Assembly (NCBI GenBank): GCA_000336895.1
Contig: AOLX01000030.1
Location: forward strand, 124,001-188,000
Source of the DNA: Haloarcula argentinensis DSM 12282
GTDB taxonomy: Archaea > Halobacteriota > Halobacteria > Halobacteriales > Haloarculaceae
Length of the DNA stretch: 64,000 nt
Direction: 5' to 3'
Positions 56,156-64,000 of this stretch are shown here, piece by piece; the stretch's first letter is position 1, and each line of letters starts with the position of its first letter. The notes under the pieces are model-generated. The model was given only the letters and a program-made list of their open reading frames with translations, did not search any database and was not told the DNA's origin. The position numbers and the translations under genes are program-made.

Positions 56156-56509
56156 ATCCACAAGCAACCCACCATTCTCTTTGCGTGACCAGTAGCGACC
56201 GGTGTTCTGTGAGTGAGTGCGGAAACTACGGCTCGCATCATGTGGTGTACCGGGAGTGGACGGACATCAGGAGTGTGGCGGTAGAGTATTGAGACGCTGT
56301 CGCTCGCTAGCAGGAATGCCATTCACTGGGAGTACAGTGTAGCTGCACGGGCTCTGGTACCTGGCTAGGGCCACGCTCCGGTGTGTACCCGTTCGCTTGG
56401 GACTCTGCTCGGCAGTCATTTATTGCTCGGGTACTTCCCTGAAACGACTACTCGGTAAGCCTGCACATTGACCACTAATCTGTCACCGAAGGATTATACT
56501 GACGTTGAG

Positions 56510-57570
56510 GGTGTCATAGAACTCTTGTCACACCATGATGATCGTGCTTCCCGGATTGTCTCCGCGTTCGTAGTTGGTGATTGCGACGACGAGGCGAAGA
56601 CACAGCGCGAGGCAATACTTGCGCTCGTGCGTGGACGCGGCCTCGAGCGTGCGTTCGTCCGAGGCCGGAATTCTTCACTGATTCGTTGGTTCGTTCAGTT
56701 CCAGTACGGCGACTATACGTCTCGTCTATCGTCGATTGTTTCAGCTGGATATCTTCGCTATGTTCGGTGATGTGGTTTTCAACCCTGTACTCAATGTCAA
56801 ATGGGTCGTCAGTGTTTCGCGCGTTGTACGGTGCCACTGGCACGACCACCTGCTGGTCGCAGGGGTCGTGCCAGTGGAGCGTGTCGTAGGCGCTGTCACC
56901 GACCGTCACACCGGTCTTGCGACGGCGAGCGCGTCACGCGTGACGCGCATCGCCGTCTCTTCTGGTGCTTGTTTGCTTTCCGTGAACTCCACCGCAATTG
57001 GGATTTGTGACCCGGTCGAAACAATCGTACAACCATACCCGTAGTAGTACTCTTCGGCGGTTGGATCGTAGCACTTCGACGCATCTTTATCAGCGGGCAT
57101 CGCCCTCACATCGGTCGAATCGATGCAGTAAGTCAAGTCGAGCAGGCCGCGCCAGGCGGCCTGCTCGACGAGTCGGTCAAAGACCCCATCGACGACGTGT
57201 TCGAGGTCGGTGAGAAAGCGATCGACTGCGTCTATCGAGGGCAGTCGATCGAACCCACAGCTAAGCCAGACAACCGTATTCCGAAGCCCCCGCTCAACCG
57301 GGCGAATGCCGTAGATATCGTGGTAGTAGCAATGAAGGAAGCCACGCATCATCTCTAGAGGCTCGTGTTCTCGTGTTCGCCCCGTCTCCGCCGGGGAGAA
57401 CACGTCAAAACCTTCGAGAGACTCGAAGGAGAGGTATTCAAACAACGCCAGCGTCTCAGTCTCCGCGACATTGAAAACCGACTCTACCGACGGGTCATCT
57501 TGCAGGGTCGCTGGACTCATCCATCTCAGCGTTCACCCTGCTCTTTGGTGTGTAACTGTTCTATGACACC
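56510..57570 (-). mobile_element. Decayed insertion sequence, IS4/IS5 superfamily
   Basis: An insertion sequence of about 1061 bases bounded by inverted repeats: GGTGTCATAGAAC at 56510-56522 and GTTCTATGACACC at 57558-57570, with weaker pairing extended to about 25 bases. It encodes one DDE transposase on the minus strand, broken by two frameshifts. I see no convincing target-site duplication (left flank ...GACGTTGAG, right flank TTCTTAAG...), so the copy is old or has been rearranged. Confidence 0.75.
56528..57520 (-). pseudogene. Transposase of the insertion sequence, two frameshifts
   Basis: DDE transposase in three frames. Frame one (57520 to 56906, 204 residues) contains the first Asp in YCIDSTDVRAMPAD and the GYGCTIV strand. 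At 56906-56909 the frame shifts (TGA then GTG), continuing TVGDSAYDTLHWHD (second Asp) and YSRRTGTERTNE (catalytic Glu). A second shift near 56640-56600 is needed to recover HERKYCLALCLRLVVAITNY and GDNPGSTIIMV, ending at TGA 56528-56530. All DDE residues are present, but no single chain is made; a single programmed shift would not restore the C-terminus. Confidence 0.7.
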
Positions 57571-57675
57571 TTCTTAAGAGGGCAAGTCTAGAACGGCCGT
57601 ACAGCCCCTAATTTTATATTACTTCGATATCAAATTCCATGGAACCTATATGCAAGATCTGGGGGAACCTGACCT

Positions 57676-58506
57676 ATGAATCCACTCGATAGGTTGATGT
57701 CGATCTTCGGGAAGTCCACAAACGAATCTGAATTAGACGACAATCACGGACCCCGTTCCGGAACAGAAACAACCCACCAGAATACACATTCTGTGAGTAA
57801 ACCTGAGAAGAGCAACCACGAGGGAAGACTTGATACCTCGAAACCAGAGGCTGCGTCTCGGATCGCTGATCTTCTACGGGATTTGGGCTTCGATGCTGAC
57901 AGCGTTAGACGGTCCTACGAACAGTACTACAACTGCGAGTTAGAAGAGTCCAAGACTATTGAAGACTACATTTTGGACGAGGATGAGACCTTTTATAATG
58001 TCCGCGAGGGTGAACCGGTCCCCGTATATAATACCGTTCACACGTTTCTCAGATTATCCACTCGGGGTGTGTTTTCAGATTGGAAATATCCCGAGGACGT
58101 GCCGCAAAAATCGCTCAGTGCGGTTTTAGAGAATTACGGCTACAAAATCCGGTTTTATGCTAATTCAGGCGAACGAGTTGGCTGGTGGGGGCCGGATCAA
58201 TCCTACTATCTCGATGATGGTGAATCCTTTAGGATCGAACTCCTCGATAGAGACGATGAACGAGTTGATTCCTTCGAATTTGCCTATCCGGATACGAAAT
58301 ATGGCCACAATCGATTTGACTTGGTTGTCGACGAAATCAACGAATATCTCCTTGCAGATCTTCCTTTTCGGTTCTACGAATTAGCGGACACAGGCGACAA
58401 CTATTCATTTCTCCTTCTTGAATCTGAGATCATAGAACATCTGGAAAACAAGTACGGAGAGGATGTGAGTATAGCAGGAAAAACTCTCATATCGGAGTTC
58501 GCGTAG
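57676..58506 (+). CDS. Unrecognised protein between two insertion-sequence ends
   Basis: A 276-residue acidic protein with no known family. The N-terminal 70 residues are polar and probably disordered; after that come SRIADLLRDLGFDADSVRRS (helices), VHTFLRLSTRGVF, GYKIRFYANSGERVG, YYLDDGESFRIELLDRD and a C-terminal helix pair. Base composition is AT-richer than neighbouring genes. It lies between the right end of the insertion sequence (57570) and a further solitary copy of the same end (58570-58582), so it may be a passenger carried by that element. Function unknown. Confidence 0.55.
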   Translation: MNPLDRLMSIFGKSTNESELDDNHGPRSGTETTHQNTHSVSKPEKSNHEGRLDTSKPEAASRIADLLRDLGFDADSVRRSYEQYYNCELEESKTIEDYILDEDETFYNVREGEPVPVYNTVHTFLRLSTRGVFSDWKYPEDVPQKSLSAVLENYGYKIRFYANSGERVGWWGPDQSYYLDDGESFRIELLDRDDERVDSFEFAYPDTKYGHNRFDLVVDEINEYLLADLPFRFYELADTGDNYSFLLLESEIIEHLENKYGEDVSIAGKTLISEFA

Positions 58507-58569
58507 TATGGTTGGTGGTCTCAGGATTGTGTTTCGGTACAACGGAGGCAAACAACACCCTTGTGAACT

Positions 58570-58582
58570 GTTCTATGACACC
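58570..58582 (+). repeat. Solitary copy of the insertion sequence right end
   Basis: GTTCTATGACACC, identical to the right inverted repeat at 57558-57570 and preceded by AACT as there. It has the same orientation as the right end, so any element it belongs to would extend leftward over the 276-residue gene. Confidence 0.65.
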
Positions 58583-58758
58583 CTATGATGTCCGCAATTC
58601 TCACACCGGTACACTGGCCGCCATCCACCGCCTGTCACAAACCGCTTGGCGTAAGCGTCTACTGCTCCACATTTAGGACAGACTTCAGGTGGCTCAATAA
58701 GATTATCGCCCACAACCACGATTCGCCACGTGTCAGTGTAAGCATTGGGCTGTACTGA
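58573..58758 (-). pseudogene. C-terminal zinc-ribbon fragment ending in the insertion-sequence end
   Basis: The minus strand encodes DTWRIVVVGDNLIEPPEVC, then PKCGAVDAYAKRF and WRPVYRCENCGHH, with two CxxC pairs of a zinc ribbon. The frame stops at TAG 58573-58575, which lies within the solitary inverted repeat, and a TGA at 58759-58761 blocks it upstream. The zinc-ribbon protein has therefore been cut by an element insertion and has lost its N-terminus. Confidence 0.5.
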
Positions 58759-58944
58759 TCAACTCTCAAGGCGATGAACAGACTGTCTCGCCAGAGTCGT
58801 TCTCTTACCGTGAGACGGACGCCGCGCCGCAGTAACCCGAGTCTGCTCGAGATGACGTGTCTGGCCACCGATGACTATCGCGAAGAATGATGCGGTCTAA
58901 AGTGTCTATGCAACAAGGATAACCACACGTTGGTCAAAGCGTAA

Positions 58945-59292
58945 CCCAAGTCCCTCGTAATCGCTCTGTTCTGTGGTCTCGCTGTTGGCGGTCTTGTCTA
59001 CCGGTTCTTGCTTCCGGATTGGTTCTTCGCGCTCGGCATTGCAGCAGTGTACGCCGGTAGTGTGTATTTCTATGTCTCATGTGAGATCCCGCTGCTTGGA
59101 GAACAGATCACGTTTCGGAAGCAACCACATAGACTCGGCCATGCGATCGGGATATTCGGGCTGAGTATAAGTCCAGTAGCACTCATCGAATACGTTGACC
59201 TACAAGGACCCGAGGTCGCTGGAGTTCTTGTCTGGATCACTGGTGTGGTTGCCTACCTTCTCTTGGTGTCACTCGCTCAAAGCCAAGAGTAA
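58945..59292 (+). pseudogene. Membrane protein gene without a usable start codon
   Basis: The reading frame is open from 58945 (just after TAA 58942-58944) to 59292. It encodes three or four hydrophobic segments: SLVIALFCGLAVGGLVYRF, then WFFALGIAAVYAGSVYFY, and a C-terminal VLVWITGVVAYLLLVSLA. No ATG or GTG occurs in frame before the first helix; a TTG at 59008 would start in the middle of it. The 5' end seems to have been lost. Family not recognised. Confidence 0.45.
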
Positions 59293-60023
59293 TATTGGCA
59301 ACTCAGACAGACCAGTGCATTATCCATAGCTGTCGGTAACTGGCTCTCCCGGCAGGATTGCAGCTGATGTAAGATCCATCTATCGCCATTCGCTCGCCCT
59401 TCGCAGGCAACGACTTATTTTTGTGTGGCGGCTCGGTGTGCCGACCTTCTAATAAGTCGTGAGATCGGCCACTGGAGAGAAAAATACAATTGATTAGCCA
59501 CATCGAATACGGCCGTTGAGGGTCGTGAAAAGCTTCAAAAGGATCTCAGTACCGAGCTCTCAGAAGAGTCGAAGCAACTTCAGAAACCAAACATGGCCGC
59601 TGCCGTCGAACAGTTTCCGACAGGCGTAGCGATTTTGATTGATCGCCTGCAAACGTCTGTCGAAACACGGACAGTAGATTATAAACAATCCCATTTCTTC
59701 ATATAACTCTAAGACCAACTACAACGAAGATACATCTCACGTATTATCCAGAAATATGCCCTAAGTTATTACTAATGGCCAGCAAATAGTGTATATCTGT
59801 CTTCGGATACGAAAATATGGATACAAAATGCTGTTGAGTACGAAGCTATACAAACACAAACGCAAGAATATAACCATCCCTGTTCCAGTACCGCGAAAGA
59901 AGAAATGGACAACGATTGGTTCAGAGCGTTCAGCTTTACATGGAATCAACTCATTTGAACGCGAGCCAAATGATAGTACGCACGTTTAATAGTCGGCATC
60001 CCTTTGATTCGGGTAGAAACAGT
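59293..60023. other. Gene-poor stretch upstream of rdfA
   Basis: No intact gene is visible. At about 59510-59700 the plus strand reads REKLQKDLSTELSEESKQ and FPTGVAILIDRLQTSVE, a protein-like piece without a start. AT-rich DNA at about 59700-59880 and a TATA-like GTTTAATAG near 59984 precede rdfA. Confidence 0.4.
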
Positions 60024-60779
60024 ATGGGATGCAAGGTCGAGACACTGGCTGACCGGTATGACCTCACCGCCCCTGGGTCAGGGGACCACTCTCTCGACGA
60101 GTATCTCGTGGCTCGCTGGACCGGCCGTGACGGACGATCAGCGGACGGGTACAAATCGCTTACGGAGTGGTTCAACAAACGGGTTCTCAAAGAGCTATAC
60201 GCCGAAGTAGATCGGGAAACACTCGATGTCCATCTGGACCGTGAGTACGAACTCATCACCGGTGATGACGACGTAGCGTACGACGAGCTGGCAGCCGCGC
60301 TTGCTGCTGATGGACTCGACATCGAGCGCATCGAGAGCGAACTCATCTCTTGGAGCACGATGCGCCATCATCTCAAGGGGTGTCTCGAAGCGGACAAAAA
60401 CACTAACGAGGCGAAGACCGACTGGGAGTCAAACACCGTCGAGGTCGCCCGACAGCAGACCGAGGAAAAGGCACAGTCGGTTCTCTCTTCGCTGGCATCG
60501 AAGGAGCGACTCGCAGACGCTGAGTCCGCCGAAGTGGATGTCCAGGTAAAACTCGGCTGTTCGGATTGTTCTGTTCGGGTCCCGTTCGACGAGGCAGTCG
60601 AGCGTGGCTATGTCTGTGAACAGCACGTCTCAGATGAGGGCGAGAAAGAGACCGCCGTGGATAGCTGGAAGAACACTCTCTCGTCGGTGATTACACCCTA
60701 CGGCGCGGTCGAAGCGGTTCAGTGTCTAATACTCGAAGAACCATCCCTCTTGGAGACACTCCTGCTCCCGGCCTTCTGA
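60024..60779 (+). CDS. rdfA: Rod-determining factor RdfA homologue
   Basis: A 251-residue protein matching haloarchaeal RdfA, which controls rod shape in Haloferax volcanii. I start at 60024 (MGCKVETLADRYDL), because the upstream 36 residues are not family-like. Visible features are DEYLVARWTGRDGRSADGYKSL (read in two parts, about residues 25-50), a long charged helical middle, and a cysteine cluster CSDCSVRVPFDEAVERGYVCEQH (about 185-207) suggesting a zinc-binding knuckle. It is followed after 2 bases by an SMC-like gene, the same order I recall from H. volcanii, so the two proteins probably act together. Confidence 0.8.
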   Translation: MGCKVETLADRYDLTAPGSGDHSLDEYLVARWTGRDGRSADGYKSLTEWFNKRVLKELYAEVDRETLDVHLDREYELITGDDDVAYDELAAALAADGLDIERIESELISWSTMRHHLKGCLEADKNTNEAKTDWESNTVEVARQQTEEKAQSVLSSLASKERLADAESAEVDVQVKLGCSDCSVRVPFDEAVERGYVCEQHVSDEGEKETAVDSWKNTLSSVITPYGAVEAVQCLILEEPSLLETLLLPAF

Positions 60780-60781
60780 AC

Positions 60782-62560
60782 ATGACATGGGAACTCACAG
60801 TCGAGAATATCGCCGGGATTCGTAGCGCAAACGAGGCAATTGTACCTGGAGTGAACGCCGTCCGGGCGAGTAACTGGCAGGGGAAATCGAGCTTTCTACA
60901 GGGTGTCCAGGCAGTGTTCGGGACTGAGACGCCGCTCACTGAAGGTGCCGACCAGGGCCGAGTCGAACTCAACGCGGACGGCGAGGCGTTCGAAGTTCGA
61001 CTCGAACGGGACGGCGTGGCGGTCAGTCGACGCGGTACCCCGTACCTTTCGTCCGAGTACGACCGAATCTGTGCCGATCTGTTCGCGTTTCTTGACGAGA
61101 ACAACGCTGTGCGAAAGGCAGTCCGAGATGGCGAACCACTTGAGCCATTGCTTACGAGGCCGCTCGATTTCGAGGACATCGACAGCCAACTGGCCGAACT
61201 GCGGTCCGAACGAGACCAGGTGGAACGCGAACTCGAACGGGCTAACGATGCGGCAGAGCGGCTCCCCAAACTGCAGGAGCGAGAGACCAATCTTGAGGCT
61301 GAGCTTGAGGAACTACGCAGCGAACGGGAGGCGCTTGACGCCGACGGCGACGACACCGAGGCCAGAGCAGAACTCAGCGACCTCCGTGCAGAGCGAGAAC
61401 GCGTGCAGCGACGTGTCGACCGACTCGAACAGACTGTCGAGCGAGTGGAAAGCCGGCTCGCCGAGAATCGCACTGAACTCTCTGAGCTGACTGTCCCGGA
61501 GGAGAGCGATATAGAGACGGAGTTAGAGCAGGTCCGCGAGCGTCTTCGATCACTCGAACGGGACCGGGAGCTGTTACAGGGGGTTTTCGAGGCTAACAAG
61601 CGGGTACTCGATTCGGATCGAACTGAGTTGCTGACTGACGTCTCTCGGGATGTGCTTGGGGACACAGCCGAGTGTTGGCTCTGTGGGACGGAGACGACGA
61701 GCGACGAAATGGCTGACAAGCTCGACGCATTGGACGAGCAAATTACCGAGCTACGTCGGGAGGAATCAGAGTACCGGACACGAGTCGAAGAGCTTGACGC
61801 CCGCCGAGATGAGGTCAAAACCGCCCGCCGGCAGGAAGCGGACTTGACGGACCGAATCGCCGAGCTAGAAACGTCTCTCGACGAAAAAAACGAGGAACTC
61901 TCTTCGGCCCGCGACCGACTGGTTGATCTGGAGGCCCGCGTCGATGAGGTGACAGAGTCCGTCGAGACAGAATCGGAACGGCTCACCGATATCGAGAGTG
62001 AGATCAAATATACAGAAGCCGAACTCGAAAATGTTCGAGCGGAACTGGCCGACGCCGAGTCCCGTGCCGAGCAGCGTGAGATGCTCAGCGCGGAGTACGA
62101 CGATCTCACGGCCGAGATCGCTTCGCTTCGGAACCGTAAAGATGAGATCAAGCAGGACCTCCGCGAGTCGTTTTCGACGGCGCTAGCGGAGCTGTTCGAA
62201 CGTTTCGATACTGGTTTCGAGATGGCTCGCCTGACCAGTACGTTCGACCTTGTCGTCGCTCGTGATGGGCGCGAGACGACACTCGATGCCCTTAGCGAGG
62301 GTGAGCGGGAGCTACTCGGTTTCGTCGTTGCTCTCGCCGGTCACGAGGCATACGACGTGGGTGAGCGTGTGCCGGTGTTGCTCCTTGACGGGCTGGGAAG
62401 CCTCGCAAGTGATAACATCGCTACCTTCGTCGAGTACACCGCGGATCGTGTTGACTATCTTGTCTTGACAGCGTATCCTGAACATGGTGGGTTTGACGCA
62501 AACGAACTCTCCCCATCCGATTGGGATGTCGTCTCTCATCGGGCCGACACCAAAGCGTAA
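60782..62560 (+). CDS. Archaea-specific SMC-like ATPase (Sph type) paired with RdfA
   Basis: A 592-residue SMC/Rad50-like ATPase. I start at 60782 (MTWELTVENIAG), 2 bases after the rdfA stop. The head has SNWQGKSSFLQG (a Walker A variant, about residue 30), long coiled coils (about 150-285 and 310-480), a CWLC zinc-hook motif exactly mid-chain (about 297), then the signature LSEGERELLGFVVALAG (about 515) and Walker B VPVLLLDGLGSL. The usual catalytic Glu after Walker B Asp is a Gly, so hydrolysis may be slow. Sph proteins are haloarchaeal SMC-like filament-forming proteins; the coupling to RdfA suggests a role in cell shape. Confidence 0.85.
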   Translation: MTWELTVENIAGIRSANEAIVPGVNAVRASNWQGKSSFLQGVQAVFGTETPLTEGADQGRVELNADGEAFEVRLERDGVAVSRRGTPYLSSEYDRICADLFAFLDENNAVRKAVRDGEPLEPLLTRPLDFEDIDSQLAELRSERDQVERELERANDAAERLPKLQERETNLEAELEELRSEREALDADGDDTEARAELSDLRAERERVQRRVDRLEQTVERVESRLAENRTELSELTVPEESDIETELEQVRERLRSLERDRELLQGVFEANKRVLDSDRTELLTDVSRDVLGDTAECWLCGTETTSDEMADKLDALDEQITELRREESEYRTRVEELDARRDEVKTARRQEADLTDRIAELETSLDEKNEELSSARDRLVDLEARVDEVTESVETESERLTDIESEIKYTEAELENVRAELADAESRAEQREMLSAEYDDLTAEIASLRNRKDEIKQDLRESFSTALAELFERFDTGFEMARLTSTFDLVVARDGRETTLDALSEGERELLGFVVALAGHEAYDVGERVPVLLLDGLGSLASDNIATFVEYTADRVDYLVLTAYPEHGGFDANELSPSDWDVVSHRADTKA

Positions 62561-62651
62561 CGCTAACCGGGTCAACAGCGGTTTGTCCCGTGGTAACTTG
62601 TAACGCTTTCTCGCCAGACTTATGTTCCCGATTACGCTACCTGTTGCTGTG

Positions 62652-62870
62652 ATGAGCGAGTTTACCGAGGCCCACGAGCGTGGGGTCCATGCATTCACCC
62701 GGAGCTTATTACACAAGGAACAGGCGTGCAGTAACTGTAGTTTCCAAGATACAGTCCTTCACAGCGATTGGCAGACTCACGTCGAAACGGACCACCAGTC
62801 GGGCCACATACGGTATCGGCTCACGTGTCCGGACTGCCAGTCCGAGGAAGTGCTCGATATCGACATTTGA
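62652..62870 (+). CDS. Small zinc-finger protein
   Basis: A 72-residue protein, started at 62652 (MSEFTEAHERG) rather than the Met at 62622. Two CxxC pairs, ACSNCSFQ and LTCPDCQS, about 35 residues apart, plus THVETDHQSGH histidines between them form a zinc ribbon. Small two-CPxCG-motif proteins are abundant in haloarchaea and several are regulators. It lies 80 bases after the SMC-like gene in the same direction. Confidence 0.7.
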   Translation: MSEFTEAHERGVHAFTRSLLHKEQACSNCSFQDTVLHSDWQTHVETDHQSGHIRYRLTCPDCQSEEVLDIDI

Positions 62871-62973
62871 GTATAGCGGAGTTGCCGGAGTAAACCCGAG
62901 AGCACTCGATAGTAACAACCACTAAGCCATTGTTAGGGCTGGCCTGTCAAGAGTGAGGGCACTGTTCGCCCCG

Positions 62974-63717
62974 TCACTCTTGTGGCACAGCGTAGGCACC
63001 GAGGGCGAAAACCAGCGCAGCGAACATCGCCAGTACCAGCTGGTCGAGCCAGGCCGGCTGGTTGAGGTACGTGACGTTTCTGACCCCGCGAGAGAAGTAC
63101 GTGAGCGGTGACAGACCGATCACCGGGCGGAACCACGTCGGAAGCCGCTCCGGCATAACGAACGTCTCAGAGAGGAACACGAGCGGCAGCGCCACGGCAT
63201 TACTGGCAGCGACAACGCCGTCCTGTGAGCCAGTGATCCGTCCCAGTATGGCTCCGAGCCCGCAAAAGACCACGACTGCGAGGCTGATAAACGGAAGGAG
63301 CAACGGCGAGAGTCGGATAGTCTCGCCCACGAGCAGTTCCAGCACCCCCAGCACGACGGAACTCGCGAGAACGATGATAGCGATATTGACGAGGGTATGT
63401 GCCGCCAACCACTCGCTCGGGCTCGCAGGCGTGGTCGACAGTTTCTGAAACCGGTTCCCGTCCCGATATCGGGCGAGTGAACTCCCGATTCTGGACAGCG
63501 GCGTAAAGAGGACGATAACCGCCAGATAGCCCGGCACGTAGAAGCTGGTTGGGTGTCCGAACAGACCGCCGCCCGCCGGGTTCGCCTGAACGACGATGCC
63601 GAAGATCCCGACAAGGATGAGCGGGAATCCAAAGGTGAAAAACACGGCCGTCCGCCGACGAAGGAACGTTCGCCACGCCGCTCCGGCCTCGGCAGTGACA
63701 CGGCTCGTCCGACTCAT
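62974..63717 (-). CDS. ABC-2 type transporter permease
   Basis: A 247-residue integral membrane protein of the ABC-2 exporter family with six hydrophobic segments (for example RRTAVFFTFGFPLILVGIFG, YLAVIVLFTPLSRIGSSLA, LPLVFLSETFVMPERLPTW, LVLAMFAALVFALGAYAV). The FLSETFVMPERLPTWF block before the last helix is typical of NodJ/DrrB-like permeases. Its ATG overlaps the stop of the ATPase gene (ATGA), so both are one unit. Substrate unknown; drugs, lipids or polysaccharides are the usual cargo. Confidence 0.88.
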   Translation of the reverse strand: MSRTSRVTAEAGAAWRTFLRRRTAVFFTFGFPLILVGIFGIVVQANPAGGGLFGHPTSFYVPGYLAVIVLFTPLSRIGSSLARYRDGNRFQKLSTTPASPSEWLAAHTLVNIAIIVLASSVVLGVLELLVGETIRLSPLLLPFISLAVVVFCGLGAILGRITGSQDGVVAASNAVALPLVFLSETFVMPERLPTWFRPVIGLSPLTYFSRGVRNVTYLNQPAWLDQLVLAMFAALVFALGAYAVPQE

Positions 63718-64000
63718 TGAGACCGACCCCCAGCGGTAACAGGCTCTCGCGAGGGTCCGTCTTCGTGGATACGCTCATCGGTGAGACTCAGGTAGACATC
63801 TTCGAGGGAGGGGTCGGTCCATGTGAGCGTCTCATACGTAACTCCCTGCGCGTCCAGCTGTCCGACGACCCGCCCGATATCAGCTGTCGCAACATCTAGA
63901 ATTCGTATGCCGTCTTCCGTCGACTCGACCTCTGCGTCAAGCCCCGCCAGTTGCTCTGGAGACGTTTCTGTCTCGACGAGGAGATGCGTACCGCCGCCGT
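63714..64000 (-). CDS. ABC exporter ATP-binding protein, 3' part
   Basis: The last 94 codons of an ABC ATPase whose start lies beyond the window. Visible is the C-terminal regulatory region common in exporter ATPases: THLLVETETSPEQLAGLD, IRILDVATADIGRVVGQL, and the final block TWTDPSLEDVYLSLT. The catalytic motifs are outside. The stop overlaps the permease start by ATGA, so it is the energising partner of that permease. Confidence 0.85.
   Translation of the reverse strand, partial: GGGTHLLVETETSPEQLAGLDAEVESTEDGIRILDVATADIGRVVGQLDAQGVTYETLTWTDPSLEDVYLSLTDERIHEDGPSREPVTAGGRSQ

Noticed and set aside
56906..56909. Programmed frameshift of the transposase
   Set aside because: A second frameshift further downstream is required to reach the C-terminus and no slippery run is visible at the first; two lesions indicate decay.
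60691..62151. A 486-residue Ser/Arg-rich frame on the minus strand
   Set aside because: It is antisense to the SMC-like gene; the Ser/Arg bias is the mirror of Glu/Arg-rich coiled-coil codons.
1..64000. CRISPR arrays, rRNA and tRNA genes
   Set aside because: I looked for regularly spaced short repeats and for tRNA-like cloverleaf segments with TTCGAAT-type arms and found none that I could support by eye.

Overview
The window is chromosomal-type DNA from a haloarchaeon (class Halobacteria). The proteins are strongly acidic and the DNA is GC-rich. Starts are often leaderless, with an archaeal TATA box 25-35 bases upstream of the start codon. Gene families include RdfA, an SMC-like Sph protein, a CetZ-like tubulin, DUF3592-type membrane proteins and Tat or lipobox lipoproteins. 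I cannot name the genus from the sequence alone.

Layout. 1-2145 (+): end of a phosphonate/phosphate-ester ABC transporter (phnC partial, two phnE). 2942-36941 (all on the minus strand, about 34 kb): a phage-defence operon of the BREX class. In transcription order it reads brxA, brxC/pglY-1, brxB, brxC/pglY-2, an AbiEi/AbiEii-like regulator and nucleotidyltransferase pair with its own promoter, an AT-richer cassette of three unrecognised genes, pglX-2, pglZ, pglX-1 (broken), a brxHII-type helicase, and an AddB/AddA-like nuclease-helicase pair. Two brxC copies, brxA, brxB, pglX, pglZ and a BrxHII-like helicase match the archaeal type 5 BREX gene set as I remember it. 37-48.7 kb: housekeeping genes, namely UspA, a flavin monooxygenase, a CetZ-like protein, formamidase, a 5'-nucleotidase-like phosphatase, an ECF transporter (S-AA-T) and a ComB-like plus PHP phosphatase pair. 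48.7-59.9 kb: an eroded, mobile-element-rich stretch with an integrase fragment, a phosphate permease, lipoproteins, an iron-box-controlled binding protein, gene remnants, an imperfect tandem duplication and a decayed insertion sequence. 60-62.9 kb: rdfA, an SMC-like gene and a small zinc-finger gene. 62.97-64 kb: an ABC-2 exporter (permease and partial ATPase).

How the genes fit together. BREX systems mark host DNA through PglX methylation and block phage DNA with PglZ, BrxC and accessory proteins. Here the first four genes are joined by ATGA start-stop overlaps. The two pglX genes flank pglZ as direct repeats with near-identical ends but divergent centres, where target recognition lies. One copy (pglX-1) carries both an in-frame TAA and a Gly-to-Ala change in SAM-binding motif I, so pglX-2 is probably the working methylase. 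The helicase and AddAB-like pair at the 3' end could process DNA ends. The AbiE-like pair and the three-gene cassette look like cargo inserted into the operon. The cassette's large protein ends in a PD-(D/E)XK-like motif set and is the best candidate here for an undescribed component.
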